Assembly: GCA_039024435.1 (NCBI GenBank)
Contig: JBCCQH010000009.1
Span: 1-64,000 of the forward strand
Source of the DNA: JBCCQH01 sp039024435
Lineage (GTDB): Bacteria > Bacteroidota > Bacteroidia > J057 > JADKCL01
Direction: 5' to 3'
Length of the DNA: 64,000 nt
Both the position numbers and the translations under genes were made by a program. Under the pieces are notes generated by a model that saw nothing but the letters and a program-made list of their open reading frames with translations, had not been told where the DNA came from and ran no database searches. This document shows positions 8,328-17,383 of this stretch, piece by piece (the first letter of the stretch is position 1; the number at the start of each line of letters is the position of its first letter).

Positions 8328-9776
8328 ATGCCGAGAACACAAGTACAAGATTTGTTGGAATTGTTGGGGGACAAAGAGCGGCGCCGGGTGCTGAAAAGCC
8401 TCGCCCAAAATCCGCACCATTCCCCCGCACTGCGCGCCACCTGCAAATGGCTGATCGACCATTTGCCAGAAATTCTGCACGCCGATGACCTCCTCCCGCG
8501 CTTGACCGCCACTGGACGCAAACCGGAGTACCTGAAAAATCTCCTCTCCGACCTTACGGAGCAACTCCGCGCCTACCTCGTCGAGCAGGAAGAAAACCGC
8601 AATCCCGTCCGCAGGCAGTTGCTCCTCCTGGAAGGGATGCTCCGCCGCAATGCGCCCATGAACGTTTTTCTCCGGGAATGGCGCAAAACCGAACGCCAGC
8701 TCCACAAGCAAGTTGGTCCCTCCATCCGGGGCCTGCAGCACCGCACCCAACTGATGCGGCTCCTCTACGAAGCCCAGAGTGTGTTGCAGCACCGCAAACG
8801 GGGCCAAAGCAAGCACAATGACCTCCCGCCGATCCCGCTGCGGACCGCCATCGAGGCCCTGGACCGCCACTACCTCGTGCAGCGGGGGCACTGGCAATTG
8901 GAGTGGCACTCGCGGCAGAAAATCACGCCGGACGGTTCCGCCGCCCCCGGCATCCTTGACTTTGACGCGGTGATCGAGGAAGCCGAGTGGCCAGAGGTCG
9001 AGCCCGTGCTCGGCCCCCTGATTGCGGGAAATTACCGCCTCCTGCAATCAGGCGAGGGCTACTGGCAATTGAAAGCCCGGCTGCTGGCCACTCCGCCGGC
9101 CCCCAACGAGCACCTGAACTACTGCCAATACCTGCAAAACCACTGCATCATCGAGATGAACCGCGGGCAGCGGCCCACTTTTCTCCCCGAATATCTGTTC
9201 TGGGTCGATCACCGGGCCCAGGCGAACATCTTGTTGCACCAGGACCAGATCTCCCACGCGGAATTGAAGAACTACATCACTTGCTGCTTGCTACTTGCGC
9301 CGCCGGATACCGCGCGGGCCCACACCTTTTTGCGCCGCTTCGGGCCACATCTGGAGCCGACTTACCGCGCCGAAGCAACCGCCTTCAACCAGGCCATCAT
9401 CCACTACTACGAAACCGATTACTCCCGGGCGCTCCGGCTCCTGCGCACGGCCAGCTTTGCCGATCCCTTTACCAAAGCCGACGTCCGCATGCTCGAATTG
9501 CGCATCCTCTACGACAACGAAGACTGGACGGCACTGGAACTGGCGCTCAAAAACGCCAAGCAATACTTCAAGCGCACCACCGGAAAGTCCGCCTTCAATC
9601 CCCGGAAATTGCAAAGCATCAATGCTTCCCTCAGATTTCTCGACCAAATCCACCGGACCCCCGCTTCGAAACCGCACAAACTGGCGAGCATTGCGCAGAA
9701 TCTCGCTGCGGCCCGGTCGGTGGTCAATCGCAACTGGCTGACTGCCAAACTAAAAGAAAAATTACGGGCGATTTAA
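8328..9776 (+). CDS. Helical hypothetical protein, 482 residues
   Basis: A soluble, strongly helical and basic protein with no signal peptide or membrane segment. The helices have a repeat-like look (leucine/arginine-rich amphipathic segments throughout), and the second half contains TPR-like pairs such as FNQAIIHYYETDYSRALRLL. I do not recognise a named family. The gene is divergent from the unknown secreted/membrane operon at 5800-8091, and a 9-base inverted repeat lies between them. It could be a cytoplasmic scaffold or adaptor; function unknown. Confidence 0.6.
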   Translation: MPRTQVQDLLELLGDKERRRVLKSLAQNPHHSPALRATCKWLIDHLPEILHADDLLPRLTATGRKPEYLKNLLSDLTEQLRAYLVEQEENRNPVRRQLLLLEGMLRRNAPMNVFLREWRKTERQLHKQVGPSIRGLQHRTQLMRLLYEAQSVLQHRKRGQSKHNDLPPIPLRTAIEALDRHYLVQRGHWQLEWHSRQKITPDGSAAPGILDFDAVIEEAEWPEVEPVLGPLIAGNYRLLQSGEGYWQLKARLLATPPAPNEHLNYCQYLQNHCIIEMNRGQRPTFLPEYLFWVDHRAQANILLHQDQISHAELKNYITCCLLLAPPDTARAHTFLRRFGPHLEPTYRAEATAFNQAIIHYYETDYSRALRLLRTASFADPFTKADVRMLELRILYDNEDWTALELALKNAKQYFKRTTGKSAFNPRKLQSINASLRFLDQIHRTPASKPHKLASIAQNLAAARSVVNRNWLTAKLKEKLRAI

Positions 9777-9981
9777 CAACTTTGACACGCTTAAATCGTA
9801 GCTTGCAAGTGAGAAAATTCGGTGAAATTTCCATTTCCCGAAACATGTTCTTCGCGAAAGGCGACTCGGCAATCCGCGGAGAATTCAAGGCGCAGTGGCA
9901 ACTCGGCCATTGCCTGTAATGAATCAATCTAAAGCCAATTTGACTTAATTTTTTTATTTTTCGGCCATCAAAGCACCCAAC

Positions 9982-10482
9982 ATAAAAATCGCCTCTCGTC
10001 TCTTGATTGCGTTGCCAATGCTTGCGCTGCTGCTGGTCGGATGTGTACAAATGCCCGATAACTGCGAAACGATGAGAATTGAACTGCCCAACAAGAAATT
10101 TACTTTCAGAACAAAAACCAGCAAAGGCAAAACGATTGTGAAGCTGAAGCTCGACCTGAGTAAGGCCCCCAAAGGCCAGAAAAGACAGGGGCTCCGCGGA
10201 ATCGACCTCCTGGTCCACCTGAAACCCATCAAGGGCTCCTATCCCTCCGGCCGGATCAAAGTGGGCGATTCCTGGGCCTTCAAAGGCGATGTGCTGGAGA
10301 TCGAAATCCCTTACGACAAAGAGCAAAACGCCTTCCGGGTTTTTGTCCAGCGCAATAAGTGCTCCGGACGCGCCAAAAAGGGCGAAATCTGCACTTTGAT
10401 CATCGAACACGACAAAGGCGATCCGCTGGAGGTGAAAGAGATTACCGGCGGTCTGGTGATGGTCGGGGACATCGAAATGTAG
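9982..10482 (+). CDS. Lipoprotein of unknown function, apparent ATA start
   Basis: The frame encodes a good lipoprotein signal (MKIASRLL..., then ALLLVGC), but the codon where ATG is expected, at 9982, is ATA. There is no in-frame ATG between the upstream TAA (9946-9948) and the signal peptide. A TTG at 10003 is the nearest standard start but would remove the basic n-region; an ATG at 10018 would remove half the hydrophobic core. The mature ~145-residue protein is lysine-rich and beta-like, with no known motif. It may start at ATA or TTG, or ATG may have been lost by mutation or sequencing error. Confidence 0.55.
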   Translation: MKIASRLLIALPMLALLLVGCVQMPDNCETMRIELPNKKFTFRTKTSKGKTIVKLKLDLSKAPKGQKRQGLRGIDLLVHLKPIKGSYPSGRIKVGDSWAFKGDVLEIEIPYDKEQNAFRVFVQRNKCSGRAKKGEICTLIIEHDKGDPLEVKEITGGLVMVGDIEM

Positions 10483-10568
10483 TGCGGCGGTTCGGGAAAA
10501 GGGGCCCCGCCTCCGACCTTCCCCCCGTTGATTTGTAGAATCGCCTACATTTCCCGATTTTCAGCGGC

Positions 10569-11507
10569 ATGGTGACCACCTGGACTTTGATCCGCAATCC
10601 CAAAGCCTCTGCGGGCAAGTGCGAAAAGCGCTGGCCGGCCATTGCCGCCGCCCTGGAATCCGCCGGCATCCCCTACGAAGCTCGGGTGACCGAATCACCC
10701 CGGCACGCCATCGCCTTGACGCGGGAAGCCATCGCCCGGGGCGCCCGGAATTTCATCGCCGTGGGGGGCGATGGCACCGCCAATGAAGTCGCCAATGGCA
10801 TCCTCGGCCAGGACGTAGTAGATCCGCTAGCAATCCGTCTCGCCCAGGTGCCGGTGGGCACGGGCAATGACTGGGGCCGCAGCGTGGGCATCCCCAGCAA
10901 GTACCACGCGGCAGCGGCACTGATTCGGGAAGCCCCGGAAGTGGTCCAGGACGTGGGCCGGGTGGAGTTTACCGGGGAAAATGGTCCCCAAAGCCGCTAC
11001 TTCATCAACATCGCCGGCATGGGCTACGACGCCTACGTAGGCCGGGAAGCCAACCGAGCCAAGGCGGCCGGAAAAGGGGGCCTCAGCACCTACGTCAGTA
11101 CCGTTTTGCGCTGCCTGACCCGCTACGAACCGCCGGACCTCAACTTTGCCATCGATGGAAACGCGCAGCCCCCCGAGCGGATGTTTTACCTTCTGGTGGG
11201 CATTTGCAAGTACAACGGTGCGGGGATGAAGCATTGTCCCCATGCCATCTACGACGACGGCATTCTGGACGTCACCCTGATCCGCCCCCTTTCGGTGCTG
11301 CGCTCTATCCTGAACCTGCCCCGCCTCTTCAATGGCAGCTTCGTACACCTGAAAGAAGCAAGCCTCTACACGGCCCAATCGGTCCGGGTAGAGGCTTCTC
11401 CCGCCGCCCTGTTGGAGGTCGACGGCGAAAATATCGGGATGGGACCCGCGACTTTTTCGATTTTGCCCCGCCGCCTCCGGGTCATCGGCCGCGGCGGCAA
11501 GCCGTGA
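10569..11507 (+). CDS. Diacylglycerol/lipid kinase family protein
   Basis: At 312 residues this matches the YegS/DagK/BmrU lipid kinase family. The N-terminal NPKASAGK phrase (residues 10-17), the nucleotide-binding GGDGTANEVANG motif (residues 66-77), a PVGTGNDW motif and the C-terminal DGE/LEVDGE strand are all present. It should phosphorylate diacylglycerol or a related lipid with ATP, recycling membrane lipids, or act on sphingolipid-like substrates that Bacteroidota make. It is cytoplasmic and peripheral to the membrane. It is convergent with the T9SS protein gene at 11520. Confidence 0.85.
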   Translation: MVTTWTLIRNPKASAGKCEKRWPAIAAALESAGIPYEARVTESPRHAIALTREAIARGARNFIAVGGDGTANEVANGILGQDVVDPLAIRLAQVPVGTGNDWGRSVGIPSKYHAAAALIREAPEVVQDVGRVEFTGENGPQSRYFINIAGMGYDAYVGREANRAKAAGKGGLSTYVSTVLRCLTRYEPPDLNFAIDGNAQPPERMFYLLVGICKYNGAGMKHCPHAIYDDGILDVTLIRPLSVLRSILNLPRLFNGSFVHLKEASLYTAQSVRVEASPAALLEVDGENIGMGPATFSILPRRLRVIGRGGKP

Positions 11508-11519
11508 ATCCATACGGGG

Positions 11520-12662
11520 TCAGCGGACCACGAAACGATCCGTGATCACTTCGTTTCCGGAGCGCACCCGCAACAGGTACATGCCGGCGGCCAATTCACG
11601 GACCGGAATTTCCAGGTCGGTTTCACCGGCGCGCAAGCTGAGGGTCTGGGTGTAGGCGAGGTTGCCCCGGGCGTCGTACACCTCCAGGGATGCGGCGGGA
11701 TCACTGCTCCGTGCCTGAAGGCGGAGGTGCAACTGATCGGAAGCCGGATTGGGGTACAGCGCGGTGACTTCGAGGGGCACGGCTTGGGCATCCACTTCCA
11801 CGACGCGGGTGTAGCTGAAGCTGCCGTCTTGGTCGACTTGGCGCAAGCGGTAAAAGGTCCGGCCGGGCAGGGGCTGGGCGTCGGTAAACTGGTAGCGCGT
11901 GGGGCCATCCGAGTTTCCGGCGGCGGCGACTTCACCGATGGTCCAAAAGCTCGTGCCATTCGGGCTGCGCTCCACCCAAAATTCAGAGCTGCCGCTTTCC
12001 CGGGCGGTTTCCCATTCGATTTCGACTGCGTCTTCCCCCGCGTACGCATCGAGGTGCATCATTTCGACCGGAAGCGGAGTGCAAAGTACGACCAAGTCGT
12101 CGATTACCAATTCTTCACTGCCCGCCGTATTGCGCAGTTCCACGCGCAGTTGCAGGCTCGTGCCCGAGAGTCCCCCCTGGGAGACGGTCGTGGACACCCA
12201 GTCATTGTCGGTAAAAAGGCCGTTTTGCGAGTCCCCGGTCAGGGTGTGGCCGGTGGCCCCGTCTCCGTTCCAGTTTTCGATGATTTGGTAAGTGCCCGCA
12301 TTGACGCGGTAGTAGATGTCGAGGTAGTCGATGTTGATCCCGCAGGCGCAGCCGGGACCGTCGTGGTCCCCATTTTCTTGAGCGAGTACGGAAAAGCTCA
12401 CATCGCTGCAACCGGAGATGTCGATGACTTCCGATTCCCAGATCGCCCAGTCATTTACGTCGCGGGCGGCGAGTGCATTCGAACGTACTTCAAAGTAATC
12501 CCCCGCGACGCAGGCCGGGCAGGTTGCGGTCCATTTACCGGAGGGGCCCACCGTGGTCCCATCGGCAAAAGTGAAGTCCTCCGTCCAAATCTGGGCGGAT
12601 GCACTACCGGTAAGCATACAAATACAACAACAGGCTAAAGTGACTTGGTAAAATAGCTTCAT
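11520..12662 (-). CDS. Secreted protein with T9SS type A sorting domain
   Basis: The start used is the ATG at 12662, because it opens a signal peptide (MKLFYQVTLACCC..., ending GSASAQ); the open frame extends 33 codons further upstream. The 380-residue protein has an N-terminal beta-sandwich/lectin-like region with cysteines (CPAC, CGCDG-like pairs), then a fibronectin-like segment (DAVEIEWETARESGSSEFWVER). The C-terminal ~75 residues are a typical type IX secretion signal (LYPNPASDQLHL, VYDARG, LAAGMYLLRV). It is probably secreted or surface bound. No enzymatic motif is visible. Confidence 0.8.
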   Translation of the reverse strand: MKLFYQVTLACCCICMLTGSASAQIWTEDFTFADGTTVGPSGKWTATCPACVAGDYFEVRSNALAARDVNDWAIWESEVIDISGCSDVSFSVLAQENGDHDGPGCACGINIDYLDIYYRVNAGTYQIIENWNGDGATGHTLTGDSQNGLFTDNDWVSTTVSQGGLSGTSLQLRVELRNTAGSEELVIDDLVVLCTPLPVEMMHLDAYAGEDAVEIEWETARESGSSEFWVERSPNGTSFWTIGEVAAAGNSDGPTRYQFTDAQPLPGRTFYRLRQVDQDGSFSYTRVVEVDAQAVPLEVTALYPNPASDQLHLRLQARSSDPAASLEVYDARGNLAYTQTLSLRAGETDLEIPVRELAAGMYLLRVRSGNEVITDRFVVR

Positions 12663-12799
12663 GATCCGTGGTTTTGTCCTACACAGTCGGGAACCGGAGG
12701 TAAGCAGCAAATGTTTCCGGTGTCTCCTCAACTTGCGAATGAAAATACCGAGATCGCCCATCGCATTCCAACGAACTTATTCACGTGGCGGTGCATAAC

Positions 12800-12830
12800 C
12801 CCAAAATCTCCCGCAGAGGGGGATTTTGGG
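12800..12830 (-). terminator. Stem-loop after nucleoside hydrolase gene
   Basis: The arms CCCAAAATCtCCC and GGGgGATTTTGGG form a 12-13 bp stem with a 5-base loop, about 100 bases downstream of the minus-strand stop at 12930. There is no clear T-run on either strand, so it may be an inefficient terminator or an mRNA-end stabiliser. The rest of the 12663-12929 gap has no gene. Confidence 0.45.
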
Positions 12831-12929
12831 CCCGTATAAGGGGCCTGCGTGCCTTGTTAAGTTTTTGTAAACTTTTGGGGACAAATTACGAGTGCCGCCC
12901 AGACGTCAGAATTGCGTCATTGTACCGAC

Positions 12930-13811
12930 TTATACCGTCGTGAATACCTTGATAAATCGCTCCCGGTCTGCGGTTACGGAGATGAACGTATGCGTTCCGG
13001 ATTGGAGGCGGGAGCCCCATTTCCCCCGCTCACGGTAGACCTCGACTTCCCGGAACTCAATGATGTCCGGATCGATGGCCGCGCAGGCCGCCAGGGGGTC
13101 GTGGAACTTCTTGCCTTCGGGGCGCCGCCGGAGGTATTTTGCCATGCCGTCGTAGATCAACTGCATCCCGGGGTTCGCCGCCTTTACCGGCTCCATCCGG
13201 CGGTGAAAGGTGGCATCGTACACCATCCCGTGACAGACATTTTTTGAAATGAGCCATCGCTGCCCGATTCGGTCGGTCGTCAGCAGGTGCTTCGCTACCT
13301 GAGGGGCCCCGTTGAAGTTATAGGTGGGACAAGTCACCATCCCGGAGAATTTGGGCAGGCGGTAGGCCGGCGGCACGACATTGTCCCCGGCAAAGCCGCC
13401 CTGGGCCACCCAACGTGCGATGCGCAAATCGGGATCGAGCGAGGCAAAGTTCTTCAGGGGGGCACCGGTCAGGACGGTGAGGTCCGGGTGGGCCCGCACC
13501 GTCGCCGCGATGACTCGGTGGCCCAGATCATCCGGTTCTGCGGGTGCGACCTTGCCGATCCAGTCATAGTGGAATTGCGATACACACTGCTTGGGGTGCG
13601 CGGGCCGGTGGCTGCCCACCGGGATGTCCGTCCGGCCACAGCGATGCAACACCTCGCGCACCAGACCGATTTGTTCGTAAGTGCCGGGCGTAACCGTGAC
13701 TGCCCGCAAGTGGACTTGCGGGTGGCTGGTCAGAAAACACAGGGTCATGACATCGTCCGGATCCCCGGTCTCCATGTCGAAAAGCAAGTTGAGTCGTTCG
13801 TAGGTTGACAT
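12930..13811 (-). CDS. Nucleoside hydrolase-like protein
   Basis: The 293-residue protein fits the inosine-uridine nucleoside hydrolase superfamily. An N-terminal Asp cluster (FDMETGDPDDVMT, residues 11-23) takes the place of the DTDPGxDD calcium site, and a later NFNGAPQVAKHLL segment and DPLAACAAIDPDI (near residue 240) supply the distal Asp of the site. These enzymes cleave the N-glycosidic bond of ribonucleosides. The Asp cluster is spaced slightly differently from the canonical motif, so the substrate is open. A -7 box lies 29 bases upstream of the start. Confidence 0.75.
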   Translation of the reverse strand: MSTYERLNLLFDMETGDPDDVMTLCFLTSHPQVHLRAVTVTPGTYEQIGLVREVLHRCGRTDIPVGSHRPAHPKQCVSQFHYDWIGKVAPAEPDDLGHRVIAATVRAHPDLTVLTGAPLKNFASLDPDLRIARWVAQGGFAGDNVVPPAYRLPKFSGMVTCPTYNFNGAPQVAKHLLTTDRIGQRWLISKNVCHGMVYDATFHRRMEPVKAANPGMQLIYDGMAKYLRRRPEGKKFHDPLAACAAIDPDIIEFREVEVYRERGKWGSRLQSGTHTFISVTADRERFIKVFTTV

Positions 13812-13839
13812 TGAGGTTTGTTTTGGGTCTTATTCGGCG

Positions 13840-13847
13840 CAAACATA
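13840..13847 (-). promoter_or_regulatory. -7 box (TATGTTTG) for nucleoside hydrolase gene
   Basis: On the minus strand this reads TATGTTTG, a perfect TAnnTTTG, 29 bases upstream of the ATG at 13811. It would give a 5' leader of roughly 20 bases. The -33 element is weak. Confidence 0.5.
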
Positions 13848-13891
13848 GAGGGTCCGCCCCGAATCCCCACGACTCGACCGCCGAGCGGTGA

Positions 13892-14311
13892 TTATTCGCC
13901 GCCCTGTTGCATCTTTTCGAAAGCGACCAGGGGCATGTCCAGTGGTTCCCACAGTTCGATTTTGTTGCCTTCCGGATCCATGATCCAGGCAAACTTGCCG
14001 TACTCAAACTCCTGCATTTCCCCGACGATCTGCACGCCTTCAGCTTCGAGGACTTTCAGCAACTCCACGAGGTTGTCCACGCGGTAATTGAACATGTAGT
14101 CCTTCTGACTGGGGTCGAAATAGTCGGTATCGGCCTGGAAGGTGCTCCAGGTGGTCGTACCCACCATATCCGGGGCGTCCTTTTGCCGCCAGACAAACAT
14201 GGTCCCGAACTGACCGGCATTGATATCGAGGTGTTTGCTGTACCAAGCTTGCACTTTCTCGGGGTCGTCACACTTGAAAAATACGCCGCCGAGACCAGTT
14301 ACTCGTTTCAT
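13892..14311 (-). CDS. VOC family protein
   Basis: This 139-residue single-domain protein has the start typical of a VOC subgroup (TGLGGVFFKCDDPEKVQAWYSKHL) and the C-terminal FAWIMDPEGNKIELWEP strand, with a glutamate in the usual metal-ligand position. The centre carries an aromatic-rich WSTFQADTDYF segment. The substrate is not evident. It lies between the nucleoside hydrolase and the DUF2461 gene on the same strand, with gaps of 80 and 27 bases, so it may share a transcript with the latter. Confidence 0.8.
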   Translation of the reverse strand: MKRVTGLGGVFFKCDDPEKVQAWYSKHLDINAGQFGTMFVWRQKDAPDMVGTTTWSTFQADTDYFDPSQKDYMFNYRVDNLVELLKVLEAEGVQIVGEMQEFEYGKFAWIMDPEGNKIELWEPLDMPLVAFEKMQQGGE

Positions 14312-14338
14312 AATTGTATGGGTTGGTGATTGGATGAA

Positions 14339-15019
14339 CTAGATCAAAGAGACGCCGTTGGCGTCGGTGGTGAGCACTTCGCTCATGTAATTGAGCCAGG
14401 GCCGCATGGCCTGAAACGCGGTGCTGGCCATTTCGGGAAATTCCTCTGTGTGGACGTCAGCATCGCTGAAGTCGTGCTGCACGATGAACTGCTTGTAGCG
14501 CAGCAGGTCCACGTCGGGGTGCTCGCGGGAAAATCCTTTGGGCGCCGTCTTGAGTTGGTCGCCCTGCAATCCGCCAAAGGTGGCCGCAAACTCCGGGGCG
14601 GTGATGATTTCCCGCAGTTCCTCAGCGTCGGCGGCGATTTCCTGGCGAATCCGCAGCAGATCTTCCTTGTTCGGTCCCCAAAAGCCACCCGCGATGAAGC
14701 TGTTGCCCGGAGCGAGGTGGAAATAATACCCGCCGCGCAACTTGGCCGTGGCCCGGCGAAATCCCCCAGCCCAGTGCTCCTTGTAGGGCCGCTTGTCCTT
14801 GCGAAAGCGCACGTCGCGGTAGATGCGGAACAGGCTCTTTTTCCCGGTTTCCGTTTCGAGGTGATCGTGCTTGTTCATTTCTTCCAATAGCGCATCCGCC
14901 AGTTCGATGACCGATGCGTGGGCCTCTTGGTACCAGTCCTTGTGGGCATTGAACCAGTCGCGGTGGTTGTTCTCCGACAAGGCCAGTAAAAACTCAAATA
15001 CGCGGGGGGACAAACTCAT
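14339..15019 (-). CDS. DUF2461 family protein
   Basis: The protein is 226 residues from the ATG at 15019 (MSLSPRVFEFL); an in-frame ATG at 15037 is also possible. It carries the marks of DUF2461: an N-terminal LALSENNHRDWFNAHKDWY segment, a central SLFRIYRDVRFRKDKRPYKEH block and a GGYYFHLAPGNSFIAGGFW block. The biochemical function of the family is unknown. Short ATTGGAAAT-type repeats lie just upstream of the start. Confidence 0.8.
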   Translation of the reverse strand: MSLSPRVFEFLLALSENNHRDWFNAHKDWYQEAHASVIELADALLEEMNKHDHLETETGKKSLFRIYRDVRFRKDKRPYKEHWAGGFRRATAKLRGGYYFHLAPGNSFIAGGFWGPNKEDLLRIRQEIAADAEELREIITAPEFAATFGGLQGDQLKTAPKGFSREHPDVDLLRYKQFIVQHDFSDADVHTEEFPEMASTAFQAMRPWLNYMSEVLTTDANGVSLI

Positions 15020-15117
15020 AAGCTTTAGAATTTTCAATTACCAATTCGAAGATTTCCAATGAACAACGCGGCGCATATAACTGCGGCGGAGTGGAAATTG
15101 AGAATTAAAAATTTCCT

Positions 15118-17244
15118 TCATTTGCGTGCGGTTGCGACCCAGGGGTCGGTGATTTCTACCGGATGGGGATTGCCTTCGAAGGTGAGTTCGAGGCGGCGCT
15201 TGCCCGGGGGCAAACGGTCCGGATATTGCTGACGTTGCAGCGGGATCTTGAGGGCATGGGTCGCGGGGGTACCCCGACCAGCATATTTGCCGATGGGAAC
15301 GTTAATTTCATTGACCAGGGAATCGCCGGGAAATACGTCGCGGATGCGGATCGTGTAGTCCGCTTCCTGCCGAAATACACCCAGGGTGATGAACCGCTCA
15401 AAGGGATTTACGTCATTGCGGACAAAGGTGTAGGCCGCCGCCTTGCCGTGCAGAAATTCGGTCCGCTCTTTGATCCAGTGGTCGTCGGTGCCCTCGATGT
15501 TTTCCGGCGCGATGCGGTACAGTCCCACCGATTCCTCCCAGGAATCTGCCCGCCGAAAGACCCGCCAGGTAGGGTAATAGTACCCAGTGATGTCGTAAAA
15601 AGCGGTGTCGGGAATGTAGGGCTGCTTGCTGAGCTTCTGGACTTCCCATTTGGTGCCGTGCATCACGATCCAATCGGGCTGCAACACGGCGATCGCCGAG
15701 TCGGTGTTGCGCCGAAAATCGGTCATCAAGCGCGAATTCAGGCCGGTTTGGTCGAGGACGTAACCCGGGTGGTGCCGGGCATTCAGCCCGTGCCCCGCCA
15801 TCAGGGTGTCGCGGGGACCGGCGGCAATTCCCAGGTACACGCCGACCCGCTCCCGCTCTTTTTCCACCGCGTATTCGTAGGTCCGCAGGCGCTTGATTTC
15901 CTCGATCTGCGAAGACCAACTCAGGGTAAATGAAATGCCCAGCAGAAAGGCCACTACGGCAAAGCGCGGGACTTCTGCCAGCCGCGTCCACAGCCAGTGC
16001 ACACTTACCGCCAATTGGAGCAACATCAGGGTCTCGGGCAGCGTGTAGTACCAGGCCATCCGCTCCGCGGGGTTGTAATAATAATACAACACCATCGTCG
16101 CCAGAAAACTAAAGCCAAAGACCAGTGGGCCCAGGCGCTTGCGCGTCGCAATTGTCGCCCCAATATGCATACAAAAGGCCACCAACATGGTGTAAAACAG
16201 CGGCGAGCGGTACGGAGACTTCGTGAAGTGGGCCAAAAACGGAAACCAGCTTCCCTGAGCATGGTTGTGGTAGTAGACTTTGGCGTAGGCCGATTGTGGC
16301 AGCGGACTGCCAAAGACCAACACCGCGAAGATCACCCACAGCACCACCGGCAGCACGCCGTACAGCACCGCGCTGCGCCAGAGGGCGTTTCCCGGGTGAA
16401 TCGGAAAGAGACCTTCCCAGTTTTCGATGAGCCACAGCAAGCCCACCACCAGCACCAGCGGCACTACATCCAGCTTGGAAATGGTCGCCAGGGCCAGAAA
16501 AAGCCACATCATCCGGTGGTTGCGCCGCAAATAAAACAACAACGCCGCCAGCACAATCGAGACGTGAACCGGAGATTCCATCCCCGAATTGAAGATTTTT
16601 TGCACCGAGAGGTTGTGCGTCACCACCAAAATCACCAATAAGGCCACCAAGCCGGGCGCGGGAATGAGCTCACGCAGAATGCGAAACAGCAGTACCACGT
16701 ACGCAAACACGCCCGCGTAGGTAAGAAAATGGATCGCCGTCTCCGAACCCATCAGGTGCAGGCCAGTGAGCAATCCCCCCAGCAAGCCATACACCGCACT
16801 GGAAATTCCAAAGACGGGGCCATCTTCGACGTTAAAGCAGTAGAAGCAGCCCTCCCGGAAATTGTCGAAATACCGCAGAATGAATCCCACGTCGTCCACA
16901 AAGATGATGGGGTCCACAAATGCGATGTAGCCAATGGCCATGCATCCCAGCCCAAATTCACCGAGCAAGGCCCCGGAAAGTTTGCGCCCCCGCAGTAGCG
17001 GAAGGTCGGGGAACCGGTGGTGCATAAAGGCATAGACCATCGCGGTCAGAAACGCCATGGGCACGAGAAAACGCAGCCGGTGGTCGTAGACAAAACCTTC
17101 CCAGCGATCTTCGAAATGGTATTGGCCGAGGAAATGGAAAAACCCTCCGAGCACCGCCAAAACGACCACTTCTAGCGGGACGAAACGCTCAATTCGGGCC
17201 CGGAGGCCCCTCCCGGCACCCGTCACTTCAGAATCGGAATTCAT
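15118..17244 (-). CDS. GT-C type membrane glycosyltransferase (AftB-like N-terminus)
   Basis: This 708-residue protein has about ten to twelve transmembrane segments over residues ~25-440 and a soluble C-terminal domain (~450-708). The first extracytoplasmic loop has an acidic DDVGFILRYFDNFREG motif, followed by a FNVEDGPVFGISS-type sequence. This resembles the DDxxIxxRYxxNxxxGxGxxFN motif of GT-C enzymes such as arabinosyltransferase AftB, which use polyprenyl-phosphate sugars. It would transfer a sugar on the periplasmic side of the inner membrane. Donor and acceptor are unknown. The gene stands alone before the CIS operon, which is divergent. Confidence 0.65.
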   Translation of the reverse strand: MNSDSEVTGAGRGLRARIERFVPLEVVVLAVLGGFFHFLGQYHFEDRWEGFVYDHRLRFLVPMAFLTAMVYAFMHHRFPDLPLLRGRKLSGALLGEFGLGCMAIGYIAFVDPIIFVDDVGFILRYFDNFREGCFYCFNVEDGPVFGISSAVYGLLGGLLTGLHLMGSETAIHFLTYAGVFAYVVLLFRILRELIPAPGLVALLVILVVTHNLSVQKIFNSGMESPVHVSIVLAALLFYLRRNHRMMWLFLALATISKLDVVPLVLVVGLLWLIENWEGLFPIHPGNALWRSAVLYGVLPVVLWVIFAVLVFGSPLPQSAYAKVYYHNHAQGSWFPFLAHFTKSPYRSPLFYTMLVAFCMHIGATIATRKRLGPLVFGFSFLATMVLYYYYNPAERMAWYYTLPETLMLLQLAVSVHWLWTRLAEVPRFAVVAFLLGISFTLSWSSQIEEIKRLRTYEYAVEKERERVGVYLGIAAGPRDTLMAGHGLNARHHPGYVLDQTGLNSRLMTDFRRNTDSAIAVLQPDWIVMHGTKWEVQKLSKQPYIPDTAFYDITGYYYPTWRVFRRADSWEESVGLYRIAPENIEGTDDHWIKERTEFLHGKAAAYTFVRNDVNPFERFITLGVFRQEADYTIRIRDVFPGDSLVNEINVPIGKYAGRGTPATHALKIPLQRQQYPDRLPPGKRRLELTFEGNPHPVEITDPWVATARK

Positions 17245-17383
17245 GCGGCGGCAAGATCGGAAAAAATCGCCAACTGGCCTTGAAGCTGCTTAAAAATTCC
17301 GGGGACTTGGGCTTGGTATTCAGAAAATTCGTATCTTACCTTCGACAAACAGAGTTTTAACAAACCCAAACCATCCCATTTTC

